NCBI GenBank assembly: GCA_964514655.1
Contig: CAZEQY010000002.1
Coordinates: 124,001-188,000 of the forward strand
Length of the DNA: 64,000 nucleotides
Direction: 5' to 3'
Origin: SZAS-7 sp964514655
Lineage (GTDB): Bacteria; Chlamydiota; Chlamydiia; Chlamydiales; FEN-1388
The notes below the pieces were generated by a model that saw only the letters and a list, made by a program, of their open reading frames with translations, ran no database searches and was not told the DNA's origin. The position numbers and the translations under genes are program-made. Of this stretch, positions 44,535 to 54,001 are shown piece by piece. The number at the start of each line of letters is the position of its first letter. Position 1 is the stretch's first letter.

Positions 44535-46892
44535 ATGCGTACACTATTTTTTGTCTTTGCTTCACTGTTTACCCTTCCTCAGATGCCGACTTTTACGGCA
44601 GAACCTGCTCAGCATTATGAGCACCTACGGGTGCATAAAATCCAGGTCATTTTAGATCAAGATGGCCAAGAAACTGACGGCGAAAAGCTGCTTGGCAGGC
44701 TTAAAACCAAAGAGGGTGGAGTGTTTTCGCAAGAGGAGTTTGACGAAGACCTCAAAACGCTAGCCAAAGAGTTTGACCGCATTGAGCCAACAATTGAAAC
44801 GCAAGCTGGCGGACTAGACATCACCTTGCACGTCTGGGTAAAGCCTACCATCATGTCAATCTCCTGGCAGGGAAACAAAGAAATTGCACAAGATAAGCTT
44901 GTAAAAGAACTTGGCATTAAGCCTGGCCAAGTGTTCGACCGCACAACCTTTAACAAGGCTTTTCACAAGCTTAAGAACTTTTACATAAAAAAGGGCTTTT
45001 TCGAAGCTGAACTTGACTACACCGTACACGCAAAACCACCAACAAACGATGTAGACGTCCGCATCTCAATCAAAGAAGGTCGCTCAGGAAAAATTGATGA
45101 AATCGTCTTTCATGGCGTAAGCAAGAAAGAAGAAAATGCTATGCTCGACCTCATCTTTACAAAGACCTATAACTTCTTTACAAGCTGGCTGACAGATGAA
45201 GGCACGCTAAATCCTGAAATGCTAAGACACGATGAACTCACCATCATCAGCTACCTACAAAACGAAGGCTATAGCGATGCTAAAGTGAGCGTAAAGATGC
45301 TTCCTGCAAAGAAAAAAGACCGTATCATCATCGATGTTGATGTTGATAAGGGCGCTCTTTACCACATCAAAGACATTTCACTAAGCGGCAACACCGTTTT
45401 TGCTAGCGATTTTATTTTGTCAAAGATCGACTGCAAAAAAGAGGGGATCTATTCTCCGGAAAAGCTGCGTCAAGCTGTAAATACCATCAAAGATCTCTAC
45501 GGCAGCCGCGGCTATATTGACGCACAAATCATTCCCGACAGCAAACTCTTGCCAGGACAAAAGCAGTATGACCTTCGCTTCCAAATACAGGAAGGCACGC
45601 GCTTTAGAGTAGGCCTTGTAAAGGTCTTTGGCAACCAGCGAACAGACTCACAGGTGATACTGCACGAGATATTGCTGACGCCGGGCGAAGTATTTGACAC
45701 AACGATGCTCCAAAAATCTGAAGAGCGCCTGCGAAATATCGGCTACTTCAAGAATGTAAACATCTACGCCGTAAAGACAAGCCGCGGCGGACAAAATGTC
45801 CATTTTCGAGATGTCTATGTTGAAGTAGAGGAAAACCCCAATACTGCAAATCTCCACTTCTTTTTGACCTTTAACTCTACAGAAAAACTCTCTGGCGGTA
45901 TTGCTGCAACAGAATCTAACTTTAACTCTAAAGGCCTTCTCACACTCTTTAGCAAAGGTCCAAAAGGCTTGCGCGGGGGAGGAGAGTACATAAGCGCCAA
46001 TGTTACCGTTGGTCAAAAGCAGCTCGTATATAGCCTCTCATGGTCTAAGCCACACTTTATGGATACTCCATGGATTGTCGGAATGGAAGCAAGCAAGATG
46101 CGCAATAGCTACTCCCAAAAAGACTATGATGTAAAAGCCTACAGCGCTCAAGTATTTGCAGACTATCCTGTAAATGCCTTTGTTCGCGCAGGTATTACCT
46201 ACCGCATCAGACATTCCTTTATTAACTTAAAGCATATGAGCCACGACCATCATAGACGCGAGCTAGAACGCGAGTCAAAAAATGGCGGCCTCATCTCGGC
46301 AATAGGCCCGCACCTTACCTACGACTCTACAGACCATCCACAGCTGCCACGTAGAGGTATACGCTCTAGACTTGGCCTTGAGTATGCTGGCTTAGGCGGC
46401 GATCACACCTTCATTAAGGCAAGCTACACAAACAGCCTCTACTGGACACCATATCAGTATGGCCTGTTTCGCCTTCGAGGCAACGTGCAGTTTATCCAAA
46501 CGCTCGATCATACGCATCCAAAGAATCTGCCGCTTGATGAGCGCTTCTATATGGGTGGTGAGCAATCTATTAGAGGCTATCGCTTTAACAGTATTGGACC
46601 GCACTTTCACGACTCATTCCGCACAGCGCGCGGCGGTATGTCAAGTATCTTGCTTTCTGCAGAATATGACCAATACCTCTTTAAGATCATGGACGGCTTT
46701 GTCTTTTTAGATGCCGGTAATGTATACTTTAAGCAGCTATATCTTGGCGGCTTGCACTATTCTGCAGGCTATGGTATTAAATTAAAGGTTCTTGGCAACG
46801 CCCCTCTCGTTTTAGGGATAGGCTACCCACTAAATCCACAAAGCAAACACGATGTAAAACGATTTTTCTTTTCAATAGGCACAGCATTTTAA
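44535..46892 (+). CDS. bamA: Outer-membrane assembly factor BamA
   Basis: 785 residues. Signal peptide MRTLFFVFASLFTLPQMPTF, five POTRA domains (about 30-425; VFVxGNxRT-like VKVFGNQRTDSQVI), then a 16-strand Omp85 barrel. SIRGYRFNSIGP corresponds to the conserved VRGF/Y loop that enters the barrel. Inserts and folds outer-membrane beta-barrel proteins. Followed 11 bases later by the chaperone ompH/skp and then lpxD, as in other chlamydiae. Confidence 0.95.
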   Translation: MRTLFFVFASLFTLPQMPTFTAEPAQHYEHLRVHKIQVILDQDGQETDGEKLLGRLKTKEGGVFSQEEFDEDLKTLAKEFDRIEPTIETQAGGLDITLHVWVKPTIMSISWQGNKEIAQDKLVKELGIKPGQVFDRTTFNKAFHKLKNFYIKKGFFEAELDYTVHAKPPTNDVDVRISIKEGRSGKIDEIVFHGVSKKEENAMLDLIFTKTYNFFTSWLTDEGTLNPEMLRHDELTIISYLQNEGYSDAKVSVKMLPAKKKDRIIIDVDVDKGALYHIKDISLSGNTVFASDFILSKIDCKKEGIYSPEKLRQAVNTIKDLYGSRGYIDAQIIPDSKLLPGQKQYDLRFQIQEGTRFRVGLVKVFGNQRTDSQVILHEILLTPGEVFDTTMLQKSEERLRNIGYFKNVNIYAVKTSRGGQNVHFRDVYVEVEENPNTANLHFFLTFNSTEKLSGGIAATESNFNSKGLLTLFSKGPKGLRGGGEYISANVTVGQKQLVYSLSWSKPHFMDTPWIVGMEASKMRNSYSQKDYDVKAYSAQVFADYPVNAFVRAGITYRIRHSFINLKHMSHDHHRRELERESKNGGLISAIGPHLTYDSTDHPQLPRRGIRSRLGLEYAGLGGDHTFIKASYTNSLYWTPYQYGLFRLRGNVQFIQTLDHTHPKNLPLDERFYMGGEQSIRGYRFNSIGPHFHDSFRTARGGMSSILLSAEYDQYLFKIMDGFVFLDAGNVYFKQLYLGGLHYSAGYGIKLKVLGNAPLVLGIGYPLNPQSKHDVKRFFFSIGTAF

Positions 46893-46903
46893 GGAGTTAT
46901 CTT

Positions 46904-47461
46904 ATGAATAAAAAGTACCTAGTTCTAGCATTCGCTGCTCTTAGCACGTTTGCTCTAACATCAGCTACAAACACAGCGTTAAAAGTTGGCGTTGTTAACT
47001 TTAAGACATGTTTTGAAGGCTCAAAACTTGGCAAACAAGAACAGCAGCGCTTTGAAGAAATCAAAAAGCAGCTAGAAACCACAATCGAAACTAAAGAAAA
47101 AGAGCTTAATGAGCTCTCTTCTAAGTTTTCTGAAGAGTATCTAGATACACTATCACCAGAAGCTGAAGCAGAACTTAAAGGCAAATACCAGCGCCTTGCT
47201 CAAGAGCTTTCTCAGCAGCAAAACCAGTACTACAACATGCTCAACCAGGCAAACTACCAGATCGTGCATGAAGTAGGCGAAGCAATTGGCGAAGCTGCTA
47301 AAAAAGTAGCTGCTGCTAAAGGTCTTGACCTTACGCTAAACCAAGAAATATGCTTCTCAAACAATCCAAGCCTCGAAATTTCAAAAGAGGTGATTGCTGA
47401 GATGGATGCTGCATTTGCAACAAAACAGGCAGAATCTGCAAAGCAACAAGAGAAAAAATGA
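46904..47461 (+). CDS. skp: Periplasmic chaperone OmpH/Skp
   Basis: 185 residues: a signal peptide (MNKKYLVLAFAALSTFALTS), a short strand KVGVVNFKTCFEGSK, a long coiled coil (residues ~45-120) and a return helix. This is the jellyfish-like Skp fold that carries unfolded outer-membrane proteins to BamA. GGAG precedes the ATG. Its stop overlaps the lpxD start by four bases. Confidence 0.92.
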   Translation: MNKKYLVLAFAALSTFALTSATNTALKVGVVNFKTCFEGSKLGKQEQQRFEEIKKQLETTIETKEKELNELSSKFSEEYLDTLSPEAEAELKGKYQRLAQELSQQQNQYYNMLNQANYQIVHEVGEAIGEAAKKVAAAKGLDLTLNQEICFSNNPSLEISKEVIAEMDAAFATKQAESAKQQEKK

Positions 47462-48489
47462 GCACATATTCCCTTGAAGAGCTAGCAAAAAAAACGGGAT
47501 GTACGCTTGTGGGCAATCCTCAAGCGCTTATTACTGGTGTTGCAGACTTAGAGTCTGCAACAGAAGGCGATATCTCCTTTTTAACAAATATGCGCTATCA
47601 TGGCGCTATGCTGCGCTCTCAAGCCGGTGCCATCGTTATTAAAGAGGGGATAGAACGCCCCTCTCATAAAAACTACCTTATCTCAGAAAACCCTGACAAG
47701 GCTTTTCAGGAGCTTATTGAGCTCTATAGAACAAATCGCGCGCCGCGCTCATACTTTACCGGCATACACCCAACGGCCGTCATACATCCAACAGCGCAAG
47801 TGGCAGATGGTGTCACAATATGTCCCTACGTTGTTATTGATGGCAATGTACAGATTGGTCAAGGCACCTTTATTGGTGCTGGCACAACAATTGGCGCTGA
47901 TGTATCAATAGGAAAAGAGTGCGTGATCTATCAGCAGGTTACGCTGAGAGAAGCTTGCGTCATTGGCGATAGGGTTGTTATACAGCCTGGCGCTGTTATT
48001 GGCTCTTGTGGGTACGGCTTTACTATGGATAAAGAGGGCCGCCACATAAAGTTAAACCAGGTAGGAACGTGCGTTATTGAAGATGACGTAGAGATAGGTG
48101 CAAATACAACTATCGATAGAGCGCGCTTTAAGGCAACGACTATAGGCCAAGGCACAAAAATTGATAACCTCGTGCAGATTGCACACGGAGTAGGTATAGG
48201 CAAGCATTGTCTGATAATCGGACAAGCGGGCATTGCCGGGTCGACAACTCTAGGAAACCACGTAATACTTGCAGGCAAGGTAGCAGTAAATGGCCATATT
48301 AAGATAACAGATCAAGTTATCGTGGCTGCGTGCTCCGGTGTTTCTAAGTCTATTACCAAGCCAGGACGCTATGGAGGCGTACCGGCAGTTGAGCTATCCC
48401 AATACAACAAAAATCAAGTTTTACTAAAAAACATAGAATCTTTTGTTGAAGATCTTAAAAAATTAAAACAAAAAGTAGATAGTTTGTAA
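47458..48489 (+). CDS. lpxD: UDP-3-O-acylglucosamine N-acyltransferase
   Basis: 343 residues. N-terminal uridine-binding domain (EGDISFLTNMRY), left-handed beta-helix of hexapeptide repeats (VIHPTAQVADGVTICPYV), catalytic His in VQIAHGVGIGKH, and C-terminal helix. It adds the N-linked acyl chain to UDP-glucosamine in lipid A synthesis. Coupled to skp. The following 82 bases hold a promoter-like AT-rich stretch. Confidence 0.95.
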   Translation: MSTYSLEELAKKTGCTLVGNPQALITGVADLESATEGDISFLTNMRYHGAMLRSQAGAIVIKEGIERPSHKNYLISENPDKAFQELIELYRTNRAPRSYFTGIHPTAVIHPTAQVADGVTICPYVVIDGNVQIGQGTFIGAGTTIGADVSIGKECVIYQQVTLREACVIGDRVVIQPGAVIGSCGYGFTMDKEGRHIKLNQVGTCVIEDDVEIGANTTIDRARFKATTIGQGTKIDNLVQIAHGVGIGKHCLIIGQAGIAGSTTLGNHVILAGKVAVNGHIKITDQVIVAACSGVSKSITKPGRYGGVPAVELSQYNKNQVLLKNIESFVEDLKKLKQKVDSL

Positions 48490-48571
48490 CTATTTATAAC
48501 TTTTTTCTTGACTTTTCTGAAAAATATGCCATAGTGAGGATTATAAGCACAAATATTTAAGGAGGTGCACA

Positions 48572-49711
48572 ATGGCATATTCATATAGAGTTGAAGCTCC
48601 CCGAAACTTTGGATCTTCAATCGAGGCCCTTAAGCAACAAGAGGGACTACTAGACAACGCGAAACTCGCACGCAAAGAAATCGCATCACTTCAAGCTGGT
48701 GTAAAAGCCCTACAAGTTACCCTATCTAGCAACAAAGAAGCAACAAGAGCGCAAATTACAACCATTTTTTCATCGCTAAAAGAAGTTGAAACTGTTGTCG
48801 CACAAGCACTTCCTGTAGTACGCGAAAGAGCTACACAAGTAATGCCTGCTCCAAACACTCTACCATTCGTGGGCAGAGTCGTTAACAAAGTAAACCGATT
48901 TATGCACAAAGAATTTTATGCTGTAAGTGCTGCTCAAAACGAACTTGAAAAAGTTCAAGCACAAATAGCAAAAGCCAAGCTAAAGGCTGAAAATAAGCAA
49001 ACAGAATTTACTTCTAAAACCGATGCACTTGCTCTTAACACTCGCAGCAAAACGCTTGAAGCACCAAAAGAATCAAAAGTTACCTATCAAGAACTAAAAG
49101 AAGGCATGCCAGACGTAAAAAGCGTTACCGTGAATGGTAAAAGACAAAACTCTCCAAAAGAACTTTTCACCGCACTTGAACAGCTTTTTGGCATGGCCCA
49201 CGACGAGTCTCGCATTAACGCTCGCCTTGAGACATTTGGCGATAAGCAAGGGTCAGCTCCAGAATCATTTGCCGGCGATACTAGAGATCTACAAGCTCTT
49301 AAGTATGCAGCTCAAGGCCAGTTCTCTTTAGCTACAAAAGCTCTTGCAGACTACTGTAAGCAAAAAGAGTTTCGCCTTCATAACACAAGTGGCCACTTCT
49401 TTGTAGCAGGATCTGGTGACAAGGATAGAACTGTTTCTTTTGCAAAATCTGCCGATGGTGATGTAGTCGTTACGATCAAAACAAAAACATCACTTTTACG
49501 AAAAGAAGGCGATGAGTCTTATGTAGCTACTTTAACAGTTTCACAGGTAACAACTCTTGGCGCCGATGGGACTGCAAAATCAAGCAAGTTCGTGATTTCA
49601 GACATCAAACCAACGATGAACCTCATGAAATACGACTTTAAGCGCCTTGAACTTTTTGCCCCAGAACAGGCAGAAATCATCGCAACAGAAGCCCAAGCTT
49701 CCGCTAACTAA
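48572..49711 (+). CDS. Hypothetical protein with coiled coil
   Basis: 379 residues; AAGGAGGTG precedes the ATG by six bases, a very strong ribosome-binding site suggesting high expression. Residues ~15-75 and ~115-150 are coiled-coil helices (LARKEIASLQAGVKALQ, AAQNELEKVQAQIAKAK). A C-terminal domain (~220-360) has alternating strands (DGDVVVTIKTKTSLL, YVATLTVSQVTTLGAD). No family recognised. No signal peptide. Position between lpxD and pdhABC matches an unknown gene in Chlamydia, but the two were not compared. Confidence 0.72.
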   Translation: MAYSYRVEAPRNFGSSIEALKQQEGLLDNAKLARKEIASLQAGVKALQVTLSSNKEATRAQITTIFSSLKEVETVVAQALPVVRERATQVMPAPNTLPFVGRVVNKVNRFMHKEFYAVSAAQNELEKVQAQIAKAKLKAENKQTEFTSKTDALALNTRSKTLEAPKESKVTYQELKEGMPDVKSVTVNGKRQNSPKELFTALEQLFGMAHDESRINARLETFGDKQGSAPESFAGDTRDLQALKYAAQGQFSLATKALADYCKQKEFRLHNTSGHFFVAGSGDKDRTVSFAKSADGDVVVTIKTKTSLLRKEGDESYVATLTVSQVTTLGADGTAKSSKFVISDIKPTMNLMKYDFKRLELFAPEQAEIIATEAQASAN

Positions 49712-49722
49712 TTCATTCTATT

Positions 49723-49745
49723 GCCCTCACATTTCTTGTGAGGGC
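49723..49745 (+). terminator. Hairpin after the hypothetical gene
   Basis: GCCCTCAC-ATTTCTT-GTGAGGGC, 8-bp stem, 12 bases past the stop at 49711. It lacks a T-tract. An almost identical hairpin stands at 49986-50008. Confidence 0.5.
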
Positions 49746-49790
49746 ATCTCGAGTTTGGGCATTTGCAATTTGCGAGCTTAAAGCTCGCTC

Positions 49791-49958
49791 TGGAGTGCGG
49801 TAATTTTTTTACCGCTCTTAATTTTCGACCACACACCTTGCCCTCGTAAACGTCCAGTACATACAAATACCCTCATTACCTGCCTTTTAGCTTTGGAGGC
49901 AATTGTTGCGACGGCACGTGGTCGAAAATTGAGAGCGGTAAATAATTACCGCACTCCA
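49791..49958. repeat. ~40-bp-arm inverted repeat with internal palindromes
   Basis: The gap 49712-50016 has no gene. Arms at 49791-49832 and 49918-49958 are inverted copies (TGGAGTGCGGTAA, TTACCGCTC, TTTTCGACCAC), and each arm contains its own small palindrome GCGGTAA...TTACCGC. GGGCATTTGC (49757-49766) and GCAAATGCCC (49980-49989) form an outer 10-bp pair. The 85-base loop is not coding. Confidence 0.75.
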
Positions 49959-49985
49959 AAGAAGCCTTCAGCTTCACACGCAAAT

Positions 49986-50008
49986 GCCCTCACACCTCTT
50001 GTGAGGGC
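49986..50008 (-). terminator. Terminator of the pdh operon region
   Basis: GCCCTCAC-ACCTCTT-GTGAGGGC, 8-bp stem, lying nine bases past the end of the minus-strand pdhC. On the plus strand the stem is followed by ATCTTTATTTA. It could stop transcription from both sides. Confidence 0.55.
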
Positions 50009-50016
50009 ATCTTTAT

Positions 50017-51198
50017 TTACTCAGATAAAAATAAGATAGGGTTTTCGATAAGTTGCTTGAGCGTGCGCATAAATTGGGCAGCTTCAGCGCCGTCGATAAT
50101 GCGGTGGTCACATGAGAGAGTAAGCGTCATCCTCTTGCCTGGAACTACCTGGCCATTCTTTACCACAGGAACGTCGCTCGCCGCGCCTACGCCTAAAATG
50201 GCGCCCTGAGGTGGGTTGATAATCGCTGACATCTCATCAATGCCAAACATACCGAGGTTTGATAGGGTGAAAGAGCCGCCCTGATACTCTTCAGGCTTGA
50301 GCTTGCCTTCGCGCGCCTTAGAGGCAAGGAGCTTTACTTCTTGCGATAGCACAGTAAGGCTTTTGTTGCTTGCATCAGCGACAATAGGGGTAATAAGCCC
50401 ACCGGGGATTGTCACTGCAACACATATGTCAACGCGGTTAAAGCGAATTGCCGCTTTCTTTTGAGCGTCGTAGCCAGAGTTTACTTCCGGATGTTTTTTG
50501 AGGGCAATAGCACACGCTTTAACGATAAAGTCGTTAATCGTCACATTGCGCTCTAGACGCTTTAGCTCTTCTCGAAGCTGCGATATTGGCAATGCGTCAA
50601 CCTCTTGACGTACATAAAAGTGGGGGATTGTGCTCTTTGATTCCTGCAGCCTTGCACCGATAACAGCGCGCATTGGCGATAAAGGCTCATAAGTAATACC
50701 TGCTTTTGGAGCTGCAACTTGAGGAGGTGCTTGCTCTAAATCGCGGCTCATGATGCGCCCACGAGGGCCAGTGCCTGCAACCTGGTTCAAGTCGATTTGC
50801 TTATCTTTAGCAAGCTTTTTAGCAAGAGGAGAGGCTAAGACGCGATCTTGCTTTGCAACTGGAGCTGCAACCTTTGCAGCAGCTGGGGCCTGAGCCTTTT
50901 CTTCTTTTGGTGCCTTTTGGCCAATAGCTTTTGGCGTGTAGCCTTCGATGCTCTCATCCATCGTTTCTGTAAAGATAGCAATAGGGTCATTTACCTGAAG
51001 AGACTCGCCCTCTTTGCCAATAATTGCGCGGAGGTAGCCTTCATCTAACGCAGCGTGCTCAACAGTTGCTTTGTCAGTTGATATTTCTAACATGACATCG
51101 CCCGATTCAACGCGGTCTCCAACTTTTTTATGCCACTTGGCAATAACGCCTTCGGTCATTGTTGGGGAAAGTTTTGGCATATAGACTGTAAATGGCAT
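50017..51198 (-). CDS. pdhC: Pyruvate dehydrogenase E2 (dihydrolipoamide acetyltransferase)
   Basis: 393 residues. One lipoyl domain (1-80; Lys in EISTDKATVEHA), Ala-Pro-rich linker, peripheral subunit-binding domain (RVLASPLAKKLAKDKQIDLN, GPRGRI), catalytic domain with SCDHRIIDGAEAA. It moves the acetyl group from E1 to CoA. Third gene of pdhA-pdhB-pdhC, 11 bases after pdhB. E3 is not in the window. Confidence 0.95.
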   Translation of the reverse strand: MPFTVYMPKLSPTMTEGVIAKWHKKVGDRVESGDVMLEISTDKATVEHAALDEGYLRAIIGKEGESLQVNDPIAIFTETMDESIEGYTPKAIGQKAPKEEKAQAPAAAKVAAPVAKQDRVLASPLAKKLAKDKQIDLNQVAGTGPRGRIMSRDLEQAPPQVAAPKAGITYEPLSPMRAVIGARLQESKSTIPHFYVRQEVDALPISQLREELKRLERNVTINDFIVKACAIALKKHPEVNSGYDAQKKAAIRFNRVDICVAVTIPGGLITPIVADASNKSLTVLSQEVKLLASKAREGKLKPEEYQGGSFTLSNLGMFGIDEMSAIINPPQGAILGVGAASDVPVVKNGQVVPGKRMTLTLSCDHRIIDGAEAAQFMRTLKQLIENPILFLSE

Positions 51199-51209
51199 AG
51201 GAAGTTCCT

Positions 51210-52190
51210 CTAGTTCACGGCTAATGTTGTAAGACAGGTATTTAAAATGCGCTCTACTGTTGGCAGGGTCTCTTTTTCAAGCACCTTGGAGTATGGCATT
51301 GGCGTTTCACGTTGGCATACGCGGGCAACTGGTGCATCGAGATAGTCAAGGCAATGTTCTTGAATCTGGAAGCCAACTTCAGCGCTGATGCCTGTAAAGA
51401 TATGACCCTCTTCTACGCATACGCAAAAATGGGTTTTTTCTACTGATTCGCGGATTGTATCAAGATCTAGTGGCTTAATGCTCTGAAGGTCGATCAGTTC
51501 AGCAGAAATGCCGCGCTCTTCTAACTGGCTACATACCTCTTTACAGAGCTTTACCATGCGTCCATGAGCTACGATGGTAATATCGGTTCCTTCAATAACC
51601 CTATTTGCTTTGCCAAAGGGGACCAAATACTCTTCAGTTGGAATTTCCATCTTGTCGTTGTACAAAAGCTCTGACTCCAAATAGATCACAGGGTTATTGG
51701 AGCGAATGGCGCTCTTTAATAGCCCTTTTGCGTTGTAGGAGTTTGACGGCGCCACGATAATAAGCCCGGGCAAGTTGCCGTAGATAGCCTCTACACAGTG
51801 AGAGTGCTGGCACGACACCTGAGCTGCAGCACCATTTGGCCCACGAAAAACAATAGGCACTGAAAATCGACCGCCAGACATATAGTACATCTTGCAAGCG
51901 TGAGAGATGATCTGGTCTGCCGCAACGAATGAGAAGTTAAAACTCATAAACTCGACAATAGGGCGAAGACCTGTCATAGCAGCGCCGACACCAATACCTG
52001 CAAACCCATTTTCTGAAATTGGTGTGTCGATCACGCGTGTGGGGCCATATTTATCCAAAAGGCCCTTAGTTACTTTGTAGGCGCCATTGTATTCAGCTAC
52101 CTCTTCACCCATGATGAAGACTGTGCTATCTCGACTCATTTCTTCGTCAATTGCCTGACGGATGGCTTCTCGCATTTCAATAAGCTGCAT
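51210..52190 (-). CDS. pdhB: Pyruvate dehydrogenase E1 beta
   Basis: 326 residues. Transketolase-like beta subunit: EEVAEYNGAYKVTKGL with the TPP-interacting Glu, FAGIGVGAAMTGLRPIVEFM, and a C-terminal transketolase domain. With PdhA it decarboxylates pyruvate. Separated by 14 bases from pdhA. Confidence 0.95.
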   Translation of the reverse strand: MQLIEMREAIRQAIDEEMSRDSTVFIMGEEVAEYNGAYKVTKGLLDKYGPTRVIDTPISENGFAGIGVGAAMTGLRPIVEFMSFNFSFVAADQIISHACKMYYMSGGRFSVPIVFRGPNGAAAQVSCQHSHCVEAIYGNLPGLIIVAPSNSYNAKGLLKSAIRSNNPVIYLESELLYNDKMEIPTEEYLVPFGKANRVIEGTDITIVAHGRMVKLCKEVCSQLEERGISAELIDLQSIKPLDLDTIRESVEKTHFCVCVEEGHIFTGISAEVGFQIQEHCLDYLDAPVARVCQRETPMPYSKVLEKETLPTVERILNTCLTTLAVN

Positions 52191-52204
52191 GTCAATATAA
52201 TCCT

Positions 52205-53224
52205 TTATGGTGCAAATACATCTTGTTCAAGGGTTTCTACATCAGGCCATGGGCTTTCTTCAGCATATTCCAGGGCATCCACAACGATATCTCGATTCTT
52301 TTTGTCCATTGCCTTGTATTCATCTTCTGTAAGAATCTCGCGATCAAAAAGCTCATTTCTAAAGAAGATGATAGGATCTCGTTCCATAGTCTCTTTAAGC
52401 TGTTCTTTTGTGCGATAAAGGCCCGGGTCAGAAATAGAGTGGCCACGAAAACGCTCGCCAACTACTTCGATAAGAACAGGTTTTCCGGTAGCTACGATCT
52501 CTTGGTAAGCCACTAAAAAGCCGCCGTAGCAGTTAAAGAAATCCATACCATCAAGACGGTAGTGGGAGATACCATAGGCCTTTGCGAGGTAGTAGGTAAG
52601 GTATTGATAGTTTGCAACGCCCCGAGAGATGTGCGTACCCATGCTCCACTGGTTATTTTCTACAACATACATACATGGTATCTTCCAAAGCGCTGCCATG
52701 TTGAGCGACTCGTGAAGAGTACCTTGCGGCATAGCACCATCGCCCAAAAAGCAGAGGGCAATTTCGTCCTTTTTGCCAAGGTATTTGGAGCTAAAGCCGG
52801 CTCCTGTCGCAATAGGAAGCTGTCCGCCAACAATTCCAAAGCCGCCCAGCAGCCTATCATGGTACAGGTGCATAGAGCCACCGCGACCTTTTGCATTACC
52901 GGTAGCCTTGCCGAATAGCTCTGCCATAATATCTCGTGGCGATACGCCCAAAAGAAGCGCAAGGGCGTGGCAGCGGTAGGTAGTAACAAACCAGTTATTG
53001 AGACCTACTGCCTGCAAACATGATGTCTGTATAGCCTCTTGCCCAACGTAGGAGTGAAAAAAGCCGCCGATGTTGCCTTGCTGGTAAGCAGCTTCAGCTC
53101 GAGTTTCGAAGTTGCGGATAAGAAGCATCTTGTCTAATCGGTCAAGAAGGATTTCCTTACCCAAAGCATCAACCACCGTCTGGTGAGACACATTATAAAA
53201 TTCTAAAGGTTTTTCGCTAGTCAT
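52205..53224 (-). CDS. pdhA: Pyruvate dehydrogenase E1 alpha
   Basis: 339 residues. TPP-binding motif GDGAMPQGTLHESLNMAALW ending in NN (ENNQWSMGT); phosphorylation-loop-like region HSISDPGLYRTKEQL as in E1 alpha. First gene of the operon, divergent from the SH2-like gene with a 90-base gap that must hold promoters for both. Confidence 0.95.
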   Translation of the reverse strand: MTSEKPLEFYNVSHQTVVDALGKEILLDRLDKMLLIRNFETRAEAAYQQGNIGGFFHSYVGQEAIQTSCLQAVGLNNWFVTTYRCHALALLLGVSPRDIMAELFGKATGNAKGRGGSMHLYHDRLLGGFGIVGGQLPIATGAGFSSKYLGKKDEIALCFLGDGAMPQGTLHESLNMAALWKIPCMYVVENNQWSMGTHISRGVANYQYLTYYLAKAYGISHYRLDGMDFFNCYGGFLVAYQEIVATGKPVLIEVVGERFRGHSISDPGLYRTKEQLKETMERDPIIFFRNELFDREILTEDEYKAMDKKNRDIVVDALEYAEESPWPDVETLEQDVFAP

Positions 53225-53314
53225 CTTCCTCTCTCAAATCAAAGACCTTATCATCTCTAAATTGGGCAAAAAAAGCAATGAAGGAAAGCTCCAAATCTGA
53301 TAAGATTGCTACCT

Positions 53315-54001
53315 ATGAAATTTTGGAATAAGCTAATACATTTGTGGCGCAAGGAAGTGAAAGCTGAAATCGCCCCACAAAATACAGGGCAAGAGCATAT
53401 TGATAAAGTCATTCGTGGACTGCAAAAGCAGGGGTTTTTGCTGCCTTTAAATGACCCTAAAAACTATGAAGCCTTACTGCAAGATCTTGCTATTTCAGCA
53501 GCCTTTACCTTTCATATCATCGATAGAGAACAGGGTGCATTAGAGCTTATTGTGTTTTATCAAGATGGCAAAGTTGCAAACCATGCTGTTGATGCAAAAG
53601 CCCCCTTTGATGAAAAGGCCTTTTTAGCAAAACATGCACCTGATGCAATACCTCTTAGCCAGCTTCAAGACGTCTCTGGCTGGCTTGACAACCATAACTG
53701 GCAAACAAAATCGCCGCTACTTACCCTTGATGCAATAGAAAAAAAGCTTGCTAAGCTTATGCGATCATGTCCTCACGGCGCCTACATGCTGCATACGCAA
53801 AATAAGTCTCTCACGCTATCGAGGCTAAGCCCCGGAGGCAAAATTGAGCACATGATCATCAACTTACAAAAGCGCCTTGGCTACTACTCCCTAGAAGTAG
53901 ATGGCAAAGCCGTTGCAAGCACTAGATCAGAGTTCAAAAAGCGCCTGCAGCAGATGGGAAAGCCAATTAGACTGGTGCATGCAAATGACCTTCTGGGATG
54001 A
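53315..54001 (+). CDS. SH2-like-domain protein
   Basis: 228 residues from the ATG at 53315. Residues ~129-222 read like an SH2 domain: Trp129, a helix TLDAIEKKLAKLMRS, GAYML at 155-159 in the place of G.FLVR, LTLSRLSPGGKIEHMIIN (the strand C-strand D hairpin with 'gkv.H..I'), LGYYSLE and a C-terminal helix. The phosphotyrosine-binding Arg of FLVR is His160 here. Residues ~41-115 show a weaker version of the same plan (FTFH at 64-67, GKVANH at 85-90), suggesting a tandem. SH2 domains bind phosphotyrosine peptides and are rare in bacteria. No signal peptide. It overlaps the methyltransferase gene by 17 bases. The call is by eye. Confidence 0.55.
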   Translation: MKFWNKLIHLWRKEVKAEIAPQNTGQEHIDKVIRGLQKQGFLLPLNDPKNYEALLQDLAISAAFTFHIIDREQGALELIVFYQDGKVANHAVDAKAPFDEKAFLAKHAPDAIPLSQLQDVSGWLDNHNWQTKSPLLTLDAIEKKLAKLMRSCPHGAYMLHTQNKSLTLSRLSPGGKIEHMIINLQKRLGYYSLEVDGKAVASTRSEFKKRLQQMGKPIRLVHANDLLG

